Source: Undaria pinnatifida (Eukaryota; Sar; Phaeophyceae; Laminariales; Alariaceae). From it: 64,000 nt of DNA. The first letter of the stretch is position 1, and each line of letters starts with the position of its first letter. Below the pieces are notes generated by a model. It saw only the letters and a program-made list of their open reading frames with translations, was not told the DNA's origin and made no database searches. This document shows positions 44,281-55,675 of this stretch, in pieces. The DNA lies in the NCBI GenBank assembly GCA_012845835.1, contig JABAKD010000021.1:1439185-1503184 (forward strand). The letters are read 5' to 3'. The position numbers were made by a program, and so were the translations under genes.

Positions 44281-44536
44281 GGCTACGGTAGGGGGGGTAC
44301 CCCCATTTTCACTGATGTGTTTGAGCCACTCGCACGAGTGGCTCTGTACCCCACGGATGCAGATGGTTTAGGCACTGGTTTTGACGCAGCTTAGATCACC
44401 TTTGCATTGCGGATAAATTTGGTCAATGTAAAAATTGAAGAAAACGTAATATCGCATAGGAACAAAGGGGTTACTCGCGCGAGTGACCACTAGCCACTGA
44501 AATGAAAGGCCCAAAAGCGGACCCCCCTACCATAGC
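44281..44536. mobile_element. TIR element H inserted in the RING of the 45-kb UBL-RING paralogue
   Basis: Ends GGCTACGGTAGGGGGGGTAC (left) and, reversed, GCTATGGTAGGGGGGTCCGC (right, 44536 downward). Inside each end are TCACTGATG or TTTCAGTGGC and inverted CTCGCACGAGTG / CTCGCGCGAGTG words. It begins exactly where homology to the RING at 31087 stops. No transposase. Part-copies may lie at 36402-36470 and 60455-60530. Confidence 0.7.
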
Positions 44537-45294
44537 ATGGGTCGCTCCTACTTGTTTTTTGCACTGCGTACAGGTTTGGTACGCATGGTCAATCGCGACG
44601 GATCCGCCGGCCTTCTTTGTCTTTGTGAACACGGGTTGAAGCTCCCTAGCTCGGAGGAGCAGACGCTTCCACTGCACCCCTTGAAGCTGCTCGAAGCGGT
44701 GGTAGCGGTTGCCGACCTCGGTCCACGGCCCCACGACAGCGCGCGCCCCCCCGGCCTTGTTCTCCTCGTACCTCCACACGCAGTTGCTGAAAGCGCAAGC
44801 AGATGGCCGCACGTCGTCACCGCACTGCGAGCAGGGTCTGGCCTCCCCACGTGCCAGGTCATAGTCTTAAAACCCCTTGCTGCCAAACCGGTAGCTGAGG
44901 ATGCCCAACTTGCCGAACGCGGGGCGAAGACTGTTGATGCACCTCCCTTCCAGACACATCCCGGGTTCGGCCTTCCGGTACTTGTGCCCGTCCTTTGAAA
45001 ACCTCTCTCTCTCATGAGACAACCAGAGTCGGCTTCGTTTGCGAAATTATCGGGGGCTGAGCAACGTTTACCACCCCCACGACCCACGCGGAGGTTCAAG
45101 ATTGATCCCTCCCCGATGATGTAACGTGAGAGCGTGTGGAAATTGCCTGGCTGCCGGCCGCGCCAATACAACCGTTGCTTGTCCGGTGGCATGCCGGCAC
45201 GGTCCCAGATGAGCTTTTTCACGTCGTGGGGGGTATCAGACGGCTTGGGGTGTAGGACGACGACATGGCCGTCAATGGTCTTGACGTAGATTCC
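44537..45294 (-). pseudogene. UBL / Cys-rich / RING paralogue, disrupted
   Basis: On the minus strand, homology to the 30364-31221 exon starts at 45294 after CATCAG. The UBL (GIYVKTIDGHVVVLHPKPSD..) ends in GRGGG. Then three lesions follow. There is a frame shift near the GAGAGAGAG run at 45004-45012, just before GMCLEGRCINS in the shifted frame. A TAA at about 44870 stands where the intact gene has Gln135. The RING is lost after its first CTQC pair, where TIR element H is inserted. Between the lesions the Cys-rich domain ([33 protein letters not shown]) is well kept, so the decay looks fairly recent. The same CAG acceptor and phase 0 as in the intact gene show descent from a spliced gene copy. 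Confidence 0.88.
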
Positions 45295-46532
45295 CTGATG
45301 AGAACATCGAGCGCAAAGCCGAATGACGTTAACCGAAGCCGGCAGCCGGACACGATGTATGCTCCCCGCGCACGCAAGACGGTCGAAATATCGATTTCGT
45401 TTTCTTTCGCGGACGCTTTTCGATAGTCACGGAGCATTTGCATAGAGAAAGACCCAAGTAACAGAACCGCACGTAGCAAATAAGACGAAGCGGGTTCGAC
45501 CCGAACTTTTGCACTGGGTGAGGGCAAGGGCTTCACATCTGTCTCGAGAAAACATCAAAATAAGCCAAATCGATCAAATCACTCTGCTGTAGCTAGGAGG
45601 ACAGTCTCCAAGGCCCTGACCAGGAGGTTGTTTATTTCGCGACCGGTACCGGCACTCTGTTTCTGCAACTACGGCCAACGTTAACATGTAGACGGTGCGT
45701 GCGGCGACAAAGGTGTACACCATTCTTTATCCAAGTAATGTTTTCTTAGTGACGGGGCTCCTTAGCCCAAAATCGTCCGAAACAGGTCATTTCTTGTTTC
45801 ACAATACTATTAATAGTAAGGTGCGGTACAAACAAAAAGGATTTGGTCATCGGGTTGCACCTTATTGCACCTCTGCAGTTTTAATAAAAAAAAAGGTTTT
45901 GGGTGAGGGTGCATAGGTTTGGTCACCGGATTGCAGCTTCATTTTTTACCAAAAAACGTGTTTCGGGCGAGGTGTACCAAAAAGGTGCACCTCTACCGCA
46001 CCATGGGTTGAGACTACCACACACCTTACCGCTTGAGGAAATCAGAAACAAAACTCAGATACTCACCCTGTTGGATATTACAAACCAAACCGTACCGCTA
46101 GCTGTGAGAGACGGACGGGGGGGGGCGGGGAGGGGGGGGGCAAACACTCGCCACGTCGCCGCGAGAAAAACAGGAACAGACATGCGCTGTCTACTCTTGC
46201 TGCTGCAGACCGATAACAATTGTGCGGATAGCGCCCTTACGCCAGGAAAATCCTCAACCAATGGAACCACCCAAAGCCGCTGAAAAGACGGCAGGTGCAA
46301 TACAAATAGATTCGTCGCGTGTACATGCGGCAGAACTATCAATCGAACGAGACGTGTGCACTGTTTCTCCCACAGCTGGTTTCCTTCGCCGAGGAACGGA
46401 GCTCCGTGGGCATGTAGGCTCGTTACCTTTGCGTGCGCCTGTACGTGACGTGCTAGGATGGGAGTTTCTCGTTTTCCCCAGAAAGGCTGTCAGGCTCTCA
46501 AATCCCCCTCAACCGATAGTAAACCCAGATCC
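45295..46532. other. Possible intron or spacer with MITE D remnant
   Basis: 45728-45800 (AATGTTTTCTTAGTGACGGG, GCTCCTTAGCCCAAAATCGT) is a MITE D piece in minus orientation. 45880-46010 contains related GGTGCACCTCTACCGCACC words. A G-rich run lies at 46119-46140. No gene in its own right. Confidence 0.45.
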
Positions 46533-46790
46533 GAGCCATCTCACGGTAGGGTTGCACCTGAAAGACCCTGAGCTTCTCACATGAGGAACTCTGTATCTCA
46601 CCCGAAAAATGACTTCAAAGGCATTTGTTCGCACAACTCGACCAAGCTTCTATATGCCTTAGTTCAAAAATATAATGTACCCGTGAGATTACTTCATTGA
46701 CCGGCAGGTCCTCACACGAGGAACTCAATCGCCCAGGGAGGGTTTGGCGCAATCGTACAACTGCAACCCCTACCGTGACGACTCATCCGT
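46533..46790 (+). mobile_element. Foldback F, single-arm copy
   Basis: GAGCCATCTCACGGTAGGG, GACCCTGAGCTTCTCACATG, TATCTCACCCGAAAAATGAC, AAGCTTCTATATGCCTTAGT and CCTCACACGAGGAACTCAAT match the left arm and centre of the 37263 element, but the right arm is absent. Confidence 0.75.
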
Positions 46791-47004
46791 TAGAGACGCC
46801 CGCACGGATTTTACACGCTTGTGTGGGGTAGGCCATCGACTCGCAGTCTCAGAATATGTCCTCAAAAGTCAGGTGTTCAGTGGGTCACAGAACTTTTCCA
46901 GTGAGACGTCTTCGTAGAAAGTTCAGGTCCACCCGCTACCTTATCGCGGTGCGGCGACGCAGCACGCGCCTGGTGTGCGGCTGAGATAGGCATCCAGATA
47001 AGAA

Positions 47005-47215
47005 CCTTTCCATGATGGGGGCGCAACAGAAGTTTCAAAGCTCCTAACGCGAGAAGCTCAACACCTCACCCGAAGCACGACATCGAAGACTTTCGTTCGC
47101 GCAACCTCCGGCCATCAGTTCGATGCGCTCGTGTTTTTTGTAAAACAAATGTACTCGTAAATTACAACATGCTACCCCACAGTCCCATGCTTGAGGAGTT
47201 CAAGCGGTCAGACAA
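47005..47215 (+). mobile_element. Foldback F, diverged single-arm copy
   Basis: CAACAGAAGTTTCAAAGCTC, GAAGCTCAACACCTCACCCG and TTTCGTTCGCGCAACC match the F arm in order. Confidence 0.55.
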
Positions 47216-47274
47216 TGTTGACAAAACTAAATTCAACACCTACCGTGCGATGCCTCTGCGCAACGTCCGCTCAC

Positions 47275-47487
47275 CGACACGGAGAGGATAAGTGCAGCGT
47301 CCTTTCCGACGGTATAGCTCCAAAGCGTGCCGGGGCCGTTCGCCAAGTGAAAGTCGTTCAAGTGCAGGCGCTGCTCGCTCGGCGGGTAGCCCTTGCTGCC
47401 GTAGACCTTTCTCTTCAAGCTGCCGATCGTGCCAGACGGCTCGACGTCCACAGCGAGAGGTCTCTCCTTCGGGATCCTGGAATCGTT
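47275..47487 (-). CDS. Isolated UBL exon (remnant)
   Basis: On the minus strand, 71 codons in phase 0 read LAVDVEPSGTIGSLKRKV, then YPPSEQRLHL, and end AALILSVS followed by GTGAGC, a consensus donor. This aligns with ubiquitin from about residue 8 to 72; the exon ends after the residue equal to Ub72, as does the exon at 51532. The first strand of the fold is missing: MITE C starts at 47486, and its terminal CTACCGTAG provides the only adjacent AG. An upstream in-frame TAG stops reading through. Either an exon trimmed by insertion or a pseudo-exon. It lies between the 51.5-kb UBL exon and the 45-kb UBL-RING copy on the same strand. Confidence 0.7.
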
Positions 47488-47724
47488 CTACGGTAGCCCC
47501 CCCAACACCCTTTTCTTTATCGAAATCGCCTGTTTCAAAACCAGCTCTCGATGGTATCTCCTGAAATACGGTGTTCCTCGACACCCCGATGTCATCGATC
47601 GATAGACCTTTACACACAACAAAATATATGGATACTCTGTTTTCAATGGTATCCTTCCTTGTATCCAGCAGCCGTGAAACGCCCGTTAAAGAACTAGCTG
47701 GTTTTCGGGGGGGCTATCGTAGAA
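47486..47724 (-). mobile_element. MITE C, copy 3 (239 bp), abutting the UBL exon
   Basis: Ends TTCTACGGTAGCCCCCCC (47486) and GGGGGGGCTATCGTAGAA (47724). The internal minus-strand frame LSIDDIGVSRNTVFQEIP is open and continues across the TIR in a different frame from the UBL. Confidence 0.88.
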
Positions 47725-47750
47725 TCAGCCCCTGAAAACGTGGAATAACG

Positions 47751-48700
47751 GTGAACTCATTGGGTGGCAAAGGACAACACATTGGGTGGTAAAAGGCAAC
47801 GCATTGACTGGTAAAGGACAACCCATATTTTGGTCAAGACCAACACATCGGGTGGTAAAGGACAACATAGTGGGTGGCAAAGGGAAACGTATTGGGTGGT
47901 GAAGGACAACACACCAGGTGGCAACTGACCACACAACGGGTGATAAAGGACGAAACATCGGAGGATAAAGTAAAACAAACATCAGGTGGTAAAGGACAAA
48001 GCATCAGGTGGCAACTGACAACACAACGGGTGATAAAAGACAAAACCATCGGGTGGTAAAGGACAGCACATTGGGCGGTAAAGGACCAAGCATCAGGCGG
48101 CAACTGACAGCACAACGGGTGCTAATGGATAACACATTGGGTGGTAAAGGACAATACATTGGGTGGTAAAGGACATCCCACTGGGTGGCAAAGGACAGCA
48201 CATTGGGTGGTAAAGGACAACACATTGGGTGGTAAAGGACATCCCACTGGGTGGCAAAGGACAACCCATATTGTGGTAAACGACAACATATTCGGTGGTA
48301 AAGGACTACACAATGGGTGGTAACGGACAACACCTTGGGTGGTGAAGGACAACACATTGGGTGTTAAAGGACAAAACACCAGGTGACAACCGACAACACA
48401 ACGGGTGGTAAAAGACAAAACAGCAGGTGATAAAGGGAAAAAACATCAGGTGGTAAAGGAGAACAATCAGGTGGTAAACGACAAGCCGTTAGGTGAAAAA
48501 TGACAAAACATCAGATGGTGAAGGGCAAACCAATGGGTGGTAAAGGACAACGCATTGGGTGATAAAGGACAACACATTTTGTGGAAAAGGACAACACATT
48601 CGGTGGTAAAGGACAAAACATCAGGTGGTAAAGAACAACACGTTGGGCGGTGGTAACAAGGACACAACCTGTTGAGTAGTAAAGGACAACACACCAGGTG
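47751..48700. repeat. 21-bp minisatellite, about 950 bp
   Basis: About 45 units of the type ACACATTGGGTGGTAAAGGA + C. Variants include ATCAGGTGGTAAAGGACAAA, ACAACGGGTGATAAAAGACA and ATCCCACTGGGTGGCAAAGG, and the latter recurs in a higher-order block (48165-48260). Because 21 is a multiple of 3 and stops are rare, three minus-strand frames stay open for long stretches (LSFTTQCVVLYHPMC-type heptads). It sits between the two UBL exons. Confidence 0.95.
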
Positions 48701-48817
48701 CCGACTATCGACCTTCATCTTGTTCGACTAGTGCAAATATAACGTTGGGGTCACACCAGTGCTGGTGAGGGGAAAGAACAAAACAAAAACAAAAAGTTCA
48801 GATTCTACCACAATAGT

Positions 48818-49116
48818 GATGCGTGCTAAGTATGATCAAGAGGTGCACCACCATTTTTTTCCTGAGGATTTTTCTCAATTTGAGGGAGCTTGAGACCTCT
48901 CCCAAAAAAAAGAGAAAAAAAAATGCTACCGGATGTCAAAAGTTCTACAAAGAGTACGGGTTGTACTGTAGATAATACACGAAGAGAAAAATTTGATGCA
49001 AAAAAAAACAAAAATCGGCGAATTTGCGACGATTTTGGGTTAAGGAGCCCCGTCGTTCAGAAAACATTTATTTCCGACGAAAAGTGCTACCACCACTATC
49101 ATTTGTAGCACGCGTC
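48818..49116 (+). mobile_element. MITE D, copy 4
   Basis: Left GATGCGTGCTAAGTATGATC + AAGAGGTGCACC, right CACTATCATTTGTAGCACGC + GTC. The inside has TTCCTGAGGATTTTTCTCAA, ATGCTACCGGATG, CGACGATTTTGGGTTAAGGA and GTCGTTCAGAAAACATTTAT. Confidence 0.8.
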
Positions 49117-49447
49117 TCCGATAGAGGTGGTAGCAAACACGATCCTTGGTGCAGCAGAGTCACGCCTTTTTTTTTTTTCTTCCGAGGAACTCTTTTTTAC
49201 TTATAGTTTTTCTGTTAAAAATCGTACCTGGCGTGCCGGCAGTGCGTGTTTTTTTGGCCCTCGCGTTCATTGCGGCTGTCTGGCGTTGGATCGTGGCCAA
49301 ATCACCTTTTGCGTGTATTTTGCAATGCGTCTCTCGTTTTTTTGTCGTGGTCTTTGGCCACCGTTTTAAGGTTCATATTAATACGCTGAACGCCCATAGT
49401 TACGGTGTGAAAACACAGTGTACCTACCGCAGCAGGCCAGGGCAATA
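49117..49447. other. Unique DNA
   Basis: T-runs at 49165-49178. A hydrophobic frame (49146-49448) is driven by T-rich sequence. No gene called. Confidence 0.4.
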
Positions 49448-49612
49448 AACAGGCAACAGGCAGCGCGCGGCACGTCATCGCAAGATAGAGATTCAAATAA
49501 CGCCATGCATCCCAGACTGCAGGCACACAACAGGCAACAGGCAGCGCGCGGCACGTCATCGCAAGAACTAGATTCAGATAACGCCATCCATCCCAGACTG
49601 CAGGCACACACA
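49448..49612. repeat. 81-bp tandem duplication
   Basis: Two copies of AACAGGCAACAGGCAGCGCG ... CCCAGACTGCAGGCACACA (starts 49448 and 49529) with about 4 differences. The period is a multiple of 3, so one plus-strand frame (RQQAARGTSSQ) repeats. Confidence 0.9.
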
Positions 49613-51359
49613 CAATATGCATTCGCCCAGCCGGTTTGACTTTTTAAAATGCGACACGCATGGTTGCGCCAGACACGGTACAACAGGTATCTACGAAAAC
49701 ATGTACGTTTGGCTGTATGATGACTGCTGATAAGTACGGGTTACGAAGTCATAGGAAGCCATGGTAGGACCTTCCACGCCATGGCCTTTGGTTCCTGCGT
49801 GCAAGAGCAAAGTAAGACGGCGACGAAAAACCCAAGCCTGCGCCGTTTGCCCCGTCGCCCGCGATGCCCAAAATCCCTCCCTAGCAAGGTTCGATTTAGT
49901 CTACACCACTAACACATGACCAAGGTAAATCCATAAAACAAAAGCCTTGATTATAGTCACTTGAGCGCTTACGAACAGTATTCAACGATCGGGGGCGGTC
50001 TGGTTTTATTCACCGTACCTGGTAGCTCTTACGAACAGTATTGAATGATCAGGGGTGCATCAAGCCCCCCCATAATAATAATATAATGATGATATGATGC
50101 GTCCGGCGTGTCCAATGTTGTGTCCGCTAAATTTACACCGTGCAACAAATAAGGCGGGTTAAAACATGTATACTTCGAAGTATATAGTCTATATTGCGGC
50201 TTTTTCCTGGCTTTGAAGTGGCCAAGATAAACTCAACAACTTCGACGGTAGCACGTACGTGGTTCCCTAATGCAGCTAATCCCTCATTTCATGCCGCAAC
50301 CCTTAGGCGAACGACAAATCAGAGCAACGCGCCACAACTGCAGCACCGCTCCCTCACCGGCAGAGCTTCCGTCGCTAGTGCGGGCACAGGCTTTCAAAGA
50401 CATCTTTTGTCCGCATTGACCAAAGCAAATTGTGATTTATAAATTCATCGACTGTACACGTGCGTGGTGTGAGATGAAGTACCCGTAGGGTATATGTTGC
50501 GCCCATTTCAATATCGAGTCGTTACATGCCAGTCCAAACGCCCATGTATCACCTTCCAACCAAGCAATAGCCAAGCTTGATGTGATACATGGAACAAACG
50601 TACCGAGCACCCAAACGCTGGAGGTGTCTTCATTGGCAGTGGGAACGGTGATCCGTTTCGAAAGGGATGCGACCGTCAATGTAGTCAAATTACTTAGGCT
50701 AGCAACAAATGAGCACCACCCCACGCCCCGCCCCACTCCGTCCCCCGGCCAACCAAGCAGTACACAAGTCATAATGCTGTGGCCGTGTTCGTATGATCAC
50801 AAGACTACGGCCGTGCATTACTTAATTGCAGGTCTCCGTAAAATTGGAGCAATTATCGAAGCTGTAACTGGTACTTTTGTGGCCACTTTTTCCATCTCGC
50901 TTCACCCAAAAAGAGTGAGAACAAGAAAGGCAAGAAAGGCAACATTACCACCAGACACGTGCCACGACAGAGATCGCACGGTAGGATAAACAGGTTTCTC
51001 CAACAAACCACAGGGCTCCTTAAAACCAGAAATCGTAGGAAAGTTAAGCAAGGTCTTGTTTTGCAATGGGAATCGTTTTTGTTTTTAAACCGAGACTTAG
51101 ATTTCGGTCGTGCGGTGGAACCTTAAGGTGATGAGAAAAGCAGTTTTTGCCCTGTAGAGGGGTTAATAGCTCCTCAGGTAAGGGCGCACGCCACGGGGCT
51201 CATAACCTATTGAGTAGTTCTACACTGTACTTCATACAATAACTGGTTTTGGGGGGGAAAGAACAACAGTGCTGCCCGATGAAAAAACTCGCGGCCTATT
51301 ACATGTGTACGACTATAAAAAATATAAAAAAAAAAGAAAGAGAAAAAGAAAAAAAAACG
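49613..51359. other. Mostly unique DNA
   Basis: A short direct repeat GCTTACGAACAGTATTCAAC / TCTTACGAACAGTATTGAAT at 49970-50055, an ATAATAATATAATGATGATA stretch at 50080, and poly-A/GAAA at 51320-51360. No gene supported. Confidence 0.4.
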
Positions 51360-51462
51360 AAACGCCGACGATTTTTGGGTTAAGGTGAGTTAAGGAGTCC
51401 GATCATACAGGAAAAATGTAGTGTTCAAAAGGCACTACCTGCTGCTATCCTACCGCGCGTCT
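51360..51462 (+). mobile_element. MITE D, 3' fragment
   Basis: CCGACGATTTTTGGGTTAAG, GAGTTAAGGAGTCCGATCAT and GGCACTACCTGCTGCTATCC + TACCGCGCGTC match the 3' third of MITE D. Confidence 0.65.
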
Positions 51463-51525
51463 GAGGACCCTCAGAAAACAAAGCGTGAAAACCTTTGCCC
51501 TAAGGAGTGTCACCGCGGAAGGCTC

Positions 51526-51531
51526 ACTCAC
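51526..51531 (-). promoter_or_regulatory. Predicted 5' splice site of the UBL exon
   Basis: TCG|GTGAGTGAG on the minus strand. The 47275 exon has the same junction (TCG|GTGAGC) at the same ubiquitin position. Confidence 0.65.
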
Positions 51532-51804
51532 CGACACGAACATGTGAAGGGTGGATTCGTCCTCAATGCTGTGCGTCCCAAGCATGCGCCCGTCCTCCAG
51601 CTTCCCTCCCGCCAGGAACAGCCGCACCTTGTAGTCCGAAAGCGTGCGGCTGTCGTCTAGCTTTCGGCCGGCAAAGAACAAGAGCTTCTGCCCGGGCGAG
51701 GTGGCATCGCCGCCCTCGATCCTCCGCTTCACACTGCGGGCAGTCTCCAATGGCTCAACTTCGAGATGGATTCCTCTACGCCACGGCGTGTGGACGACAA
51801 CTCT
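51532..51804 (-). CDS. UBL exon with duplicated hairpin segment
   Basis: The minus strand reads RVVVHTPWRRGIHLEVEPLE, aligning ungapped with ubiquitin residues 2-21, then LLFFAGRKLDDSRTLSDYKV, and then a second RLFLAGGKLEDGRMLGTHSI before EDESTLHMFVS. The segment equal to ubiquitin 42-61 is present twice, making the UBL about 20 residues longer than normal. It ends after the residue equal to Ub72 with TCG|GTGAGT, a consensus phase-0 donor, so the RLRGG tail is not encoded. An in-frame TAA lies just 5' (51805-51807) and I see no clean phase-0 acceptor, so the 5' boundary is uncertain. Lys48 is replaced by Lys in ..GRKL and Lys63 by Glu/Asp. Confidence 0.72.
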
Positions 51805-54800
51805 TTATGTCGTCTGTCGCGCGTAAGGAAGAACACCCAAAACCAAAAAAAAAAAACGTAAAGAAAGTCAGGGAGACGCAATTTGGGAGAAACGTTTGGT
51901 CACTTCCAGCCCATGGTCAGCGTTCATAGGGTACGCCATGTTTGCAGCGGGCTTGCGAGACGAATCTACGTGTTGCACAACCTTCTTGCCGGTCGAACAC
52001 GTACGGTACATGCCTGGGACGCGTGCTACAAGAGGCTTGGCAACTTTGGGCTAAACTATGGTGTGAATTATGACGGGGCTGCTGAGCACGAAGTCGTCAG
52101 ATTGCAATTCCTTTTTTTGCGAACTGATTTGATTTAAGGCCTAGGCCATGTGTTGAATTTGCATTGGACTCAAATCAGCTTCTGGGCGAGGCCGTGAACG
52201 CGTAAACGCCAACCGTAATCGCGTGGCTTGCAACTACGGCTTTTTTAGTTCTAGGGCTCCAAGGAGTCGCGCCCGCGAACGCTGCCTGCATGTGTGTACT
52301 GAGGTGTGGTTGCATTCATAAAGGTTGGTACGGTATATAGCTGTCACTAGCATGTCGTTGAGAACGGACAATACCATGAACGATCTTCGAGGCGTTCGCG
52401 TAGTTTCCTTCAGCAGCGGCGGATGAATAACTGTGTACCGTACAGTGAGGTCGCGTCTCAGGCGCCGTTTTTTTTTCCTTGTTTCGTGCGTGTACTTTGG
52501 GATTGTAAACGATTGCTTGCCTCGCATGCCATGACCATTTGGCAAAAATATCACCGTGCTGCTTATCACCCGTCCCCAAAAATATGTCTTCCTCTCATCC
52601 CAACTTCCAGCGCCCCAGACGGCGAGTCTCACTTGGAGCCCCCCGAAAATAATAAGCCGGGTGCGGAAGACCTTGTCCTATTGGATCTGGTCTTCGATTT
52701 TAACTCATCAAGGTGAGTTTAGACGTGCTTGCGCCAGGGGGGGGGGGGTGGGGGGGGGGGGGGCTGCATAACAATGTATAGACAACACAAAGAAATATCA
52801 TGAACAGGGTGGCGGGATTGCTTCGTAGGTCATTGGGTGTACGGCGCCACACAAAGTTTGACCGCGTTGACTATAAATTGGCTCACTGTCGCGACCGCAC
52901 TAAAAACATGACATGGGTATGGTTTTGGGATCTTTGGAGATCATAAATTGATTAGTCAACTCACCTGGGCACAGTTTGCATCGTCGAAAGCTATTGTTTG
53001 CGTGCCATTGCGTATGGCGGCTTCATATTTTGCGAAATAGTACAGTACGCGTATTCGGGAGGGGGGCGTGCTGAGCACAACGGAGAGTTGCAATGTACCA
53101 AGTAGGGAGCACTATTTATTGGTTGCTTTCGCTCGTAGTTCAATTACAGTCACTTGCTCTGCATCCAAACCAGTGGAGGTGAACTCTAGTTTTGGCCACC
53201 CCTCTCAAGGGTCGCTGTCGACGCTAAGTTCCCCAGTATTTCCAACGACGGCACAGCGGCACGGGTTCGGAGTTGCTAGCGTTTGCTAGGGGTTTACGCT
53301 CAGTGCTGATGGACAATTCGCTGGAGATACAGCCCGGTGGTAGTCGACCCCACTTTCCAATGGTGAAACTGAAGAAGATGCCACATGCCGTGGAATGGTT
53401 TCGGGCTAGTAGCCGCGCGGATTGTTAGCAAGACCAGTGTGGGGTTGGCATTTTTTTCGCTACATCTGGAGGGTGCGGTGGCAGAGACGACCACGTTGAC
53501 GCAACAGATGGCACCGGTAGACCGCGCCGCTGAACACAGAGAACCATGGACGGTTGACCACCAACGGCTCTGCAGGGAGCTGCATTCGTGCGTCGTTTTT
53601 TGGACTCAATGTATGCTGCCTGCCTTTATTCCGTTGCCACTTCGAATTGCGGCGTTATGATAGCGTTGAGGTTTCGGTGACAGGTAACCCCTCGCGTCGC
53701 CACCCCCTGTGTTCTCCTTGCTGTTTGGTCTGCTCGCGCCGTTTGCAGGATGTCTGCCAAGACACTGCCGTCAAGCCTTTCGCCACCTTATTACCTCGAA
53801 AGGGAGAACCCGACAGGTGCTGGACTTCGCTGCCTTTGCGGCGAGCCGGAATGGAGCTGTAGCGATGCCAGAACGAGGTGCTGGCCGACCGACTAGAGGT
53901 GGAAGGCTGCGAGTGCAACTCTTTGACAGGAATTCAAGAAATACGTTGAAGCGAAGCGGGCAATATAGCAACAGCACCAGCAAGAGCAACACTCTCCCGA
54001 GGGTCCCCGCGTCGCAAACAGCTTAAGCATGACCAGAACCGTCGGGCTTGGCTTGTGCTGTAAACGAAGTAGAGGTGGAGGGGGTAATCTACCTTTTGTT
54101 TTGGGGTGTTGGTGTTACGGAGGGGAGTGGGTGATGCGACGGCCGAGGGGCTAGAGAAGGCCGTGACGTTGGCAACACTGACGTGAGAGGTGGAGTTGTG
54201 GACGGAGTACGGCCAAAAGGAAGATAAAACGCTGAAGTGGGAGGCCGCCGTTTTATATTCCTACGCAGATGTGTAGCACGTGCCATCCAGTAGCGCCCAG
54301 GTTTGGCTTGGGTGGACCCACGGCTGATGGGCAGGAGGTCTGAGCAGGAATAATTTTCATATACGAATTTGGTTCCAGTCAAGCTGCGACACGTCGAGGC
54401 CGCGTCGTCGCTGTCTCTGCATGCGCGCAAAGTAAACGATACCTATAGTTATAGAATGATTTTACAAAATAAGAAATCCAGTCTTTAATGGAGGGAGCAT
54501 TCCTTGTTCCTTATGATGATTGCATAGTTTCATATTAGTATGTAGCAGGGGTCCTTTTTTGCATGCAAGAGGCCAGCAGCAGCAGCATTATGTACAGAGG
54601 GAGTCGGTTGCGTGCAAAACTTTGCGATTAATTTTAGGATCAAAAGACCAAAAAATATGTTTTCAGTGTTGCTGATCGGGACAGGATACATATCATAATA
54701 AACAAAAGGTATAAGATCAGCCAGTCAATCGGCTAACTGTGGGTATTTGGTCGCAACGAAAAAGTCATACCTGGTATCATCTTATACCTGTTACAAGGTT

Positions 54801-54991
54801 CCCCTTCGGGCTGCGTGTAACGTCAAATCCCGGGGGCGTCGCAAGGCGAAAAGGGAGACACCGCAAGTAACGCACGTATACATAGCGTTTTCACCTATAA
54901 TGGTGTTACGCGTTCTCACAAAGATAAACCCCACTCACTGCTCTTCTTAGAGGAAACGTGTGGCATGACCTAGTGCATTGCCCCAAAGAAA
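51805..54991. other. Mostly unique DNA
   Basis: A poly-G run at 52737-52763. At 53750-53896 a short frame (LRCLCGEPEWSCSDARTRCW) follows an acceptor-like CTCGCGCCGTTTGCAG, but two other frames are also open there, so it is only a faint exon candidate. Nothing else recognised. Confidence 0.4.

Positions 54992-55675
<684 letters not shown>

Noticed and set aside
44537-44998. Plus-strand frame of 153 residues over the UBL-RING pseudogene
   Set aside because: Antisense shadow of the decayed minus-strand exon.
47751-48700. CRISPR array or zinc-finger repeat gene
   Set aside because: Units are contiguous 21-bp repeats without unique spacers; the CxxH-type spacing of zinc fingers is absent.
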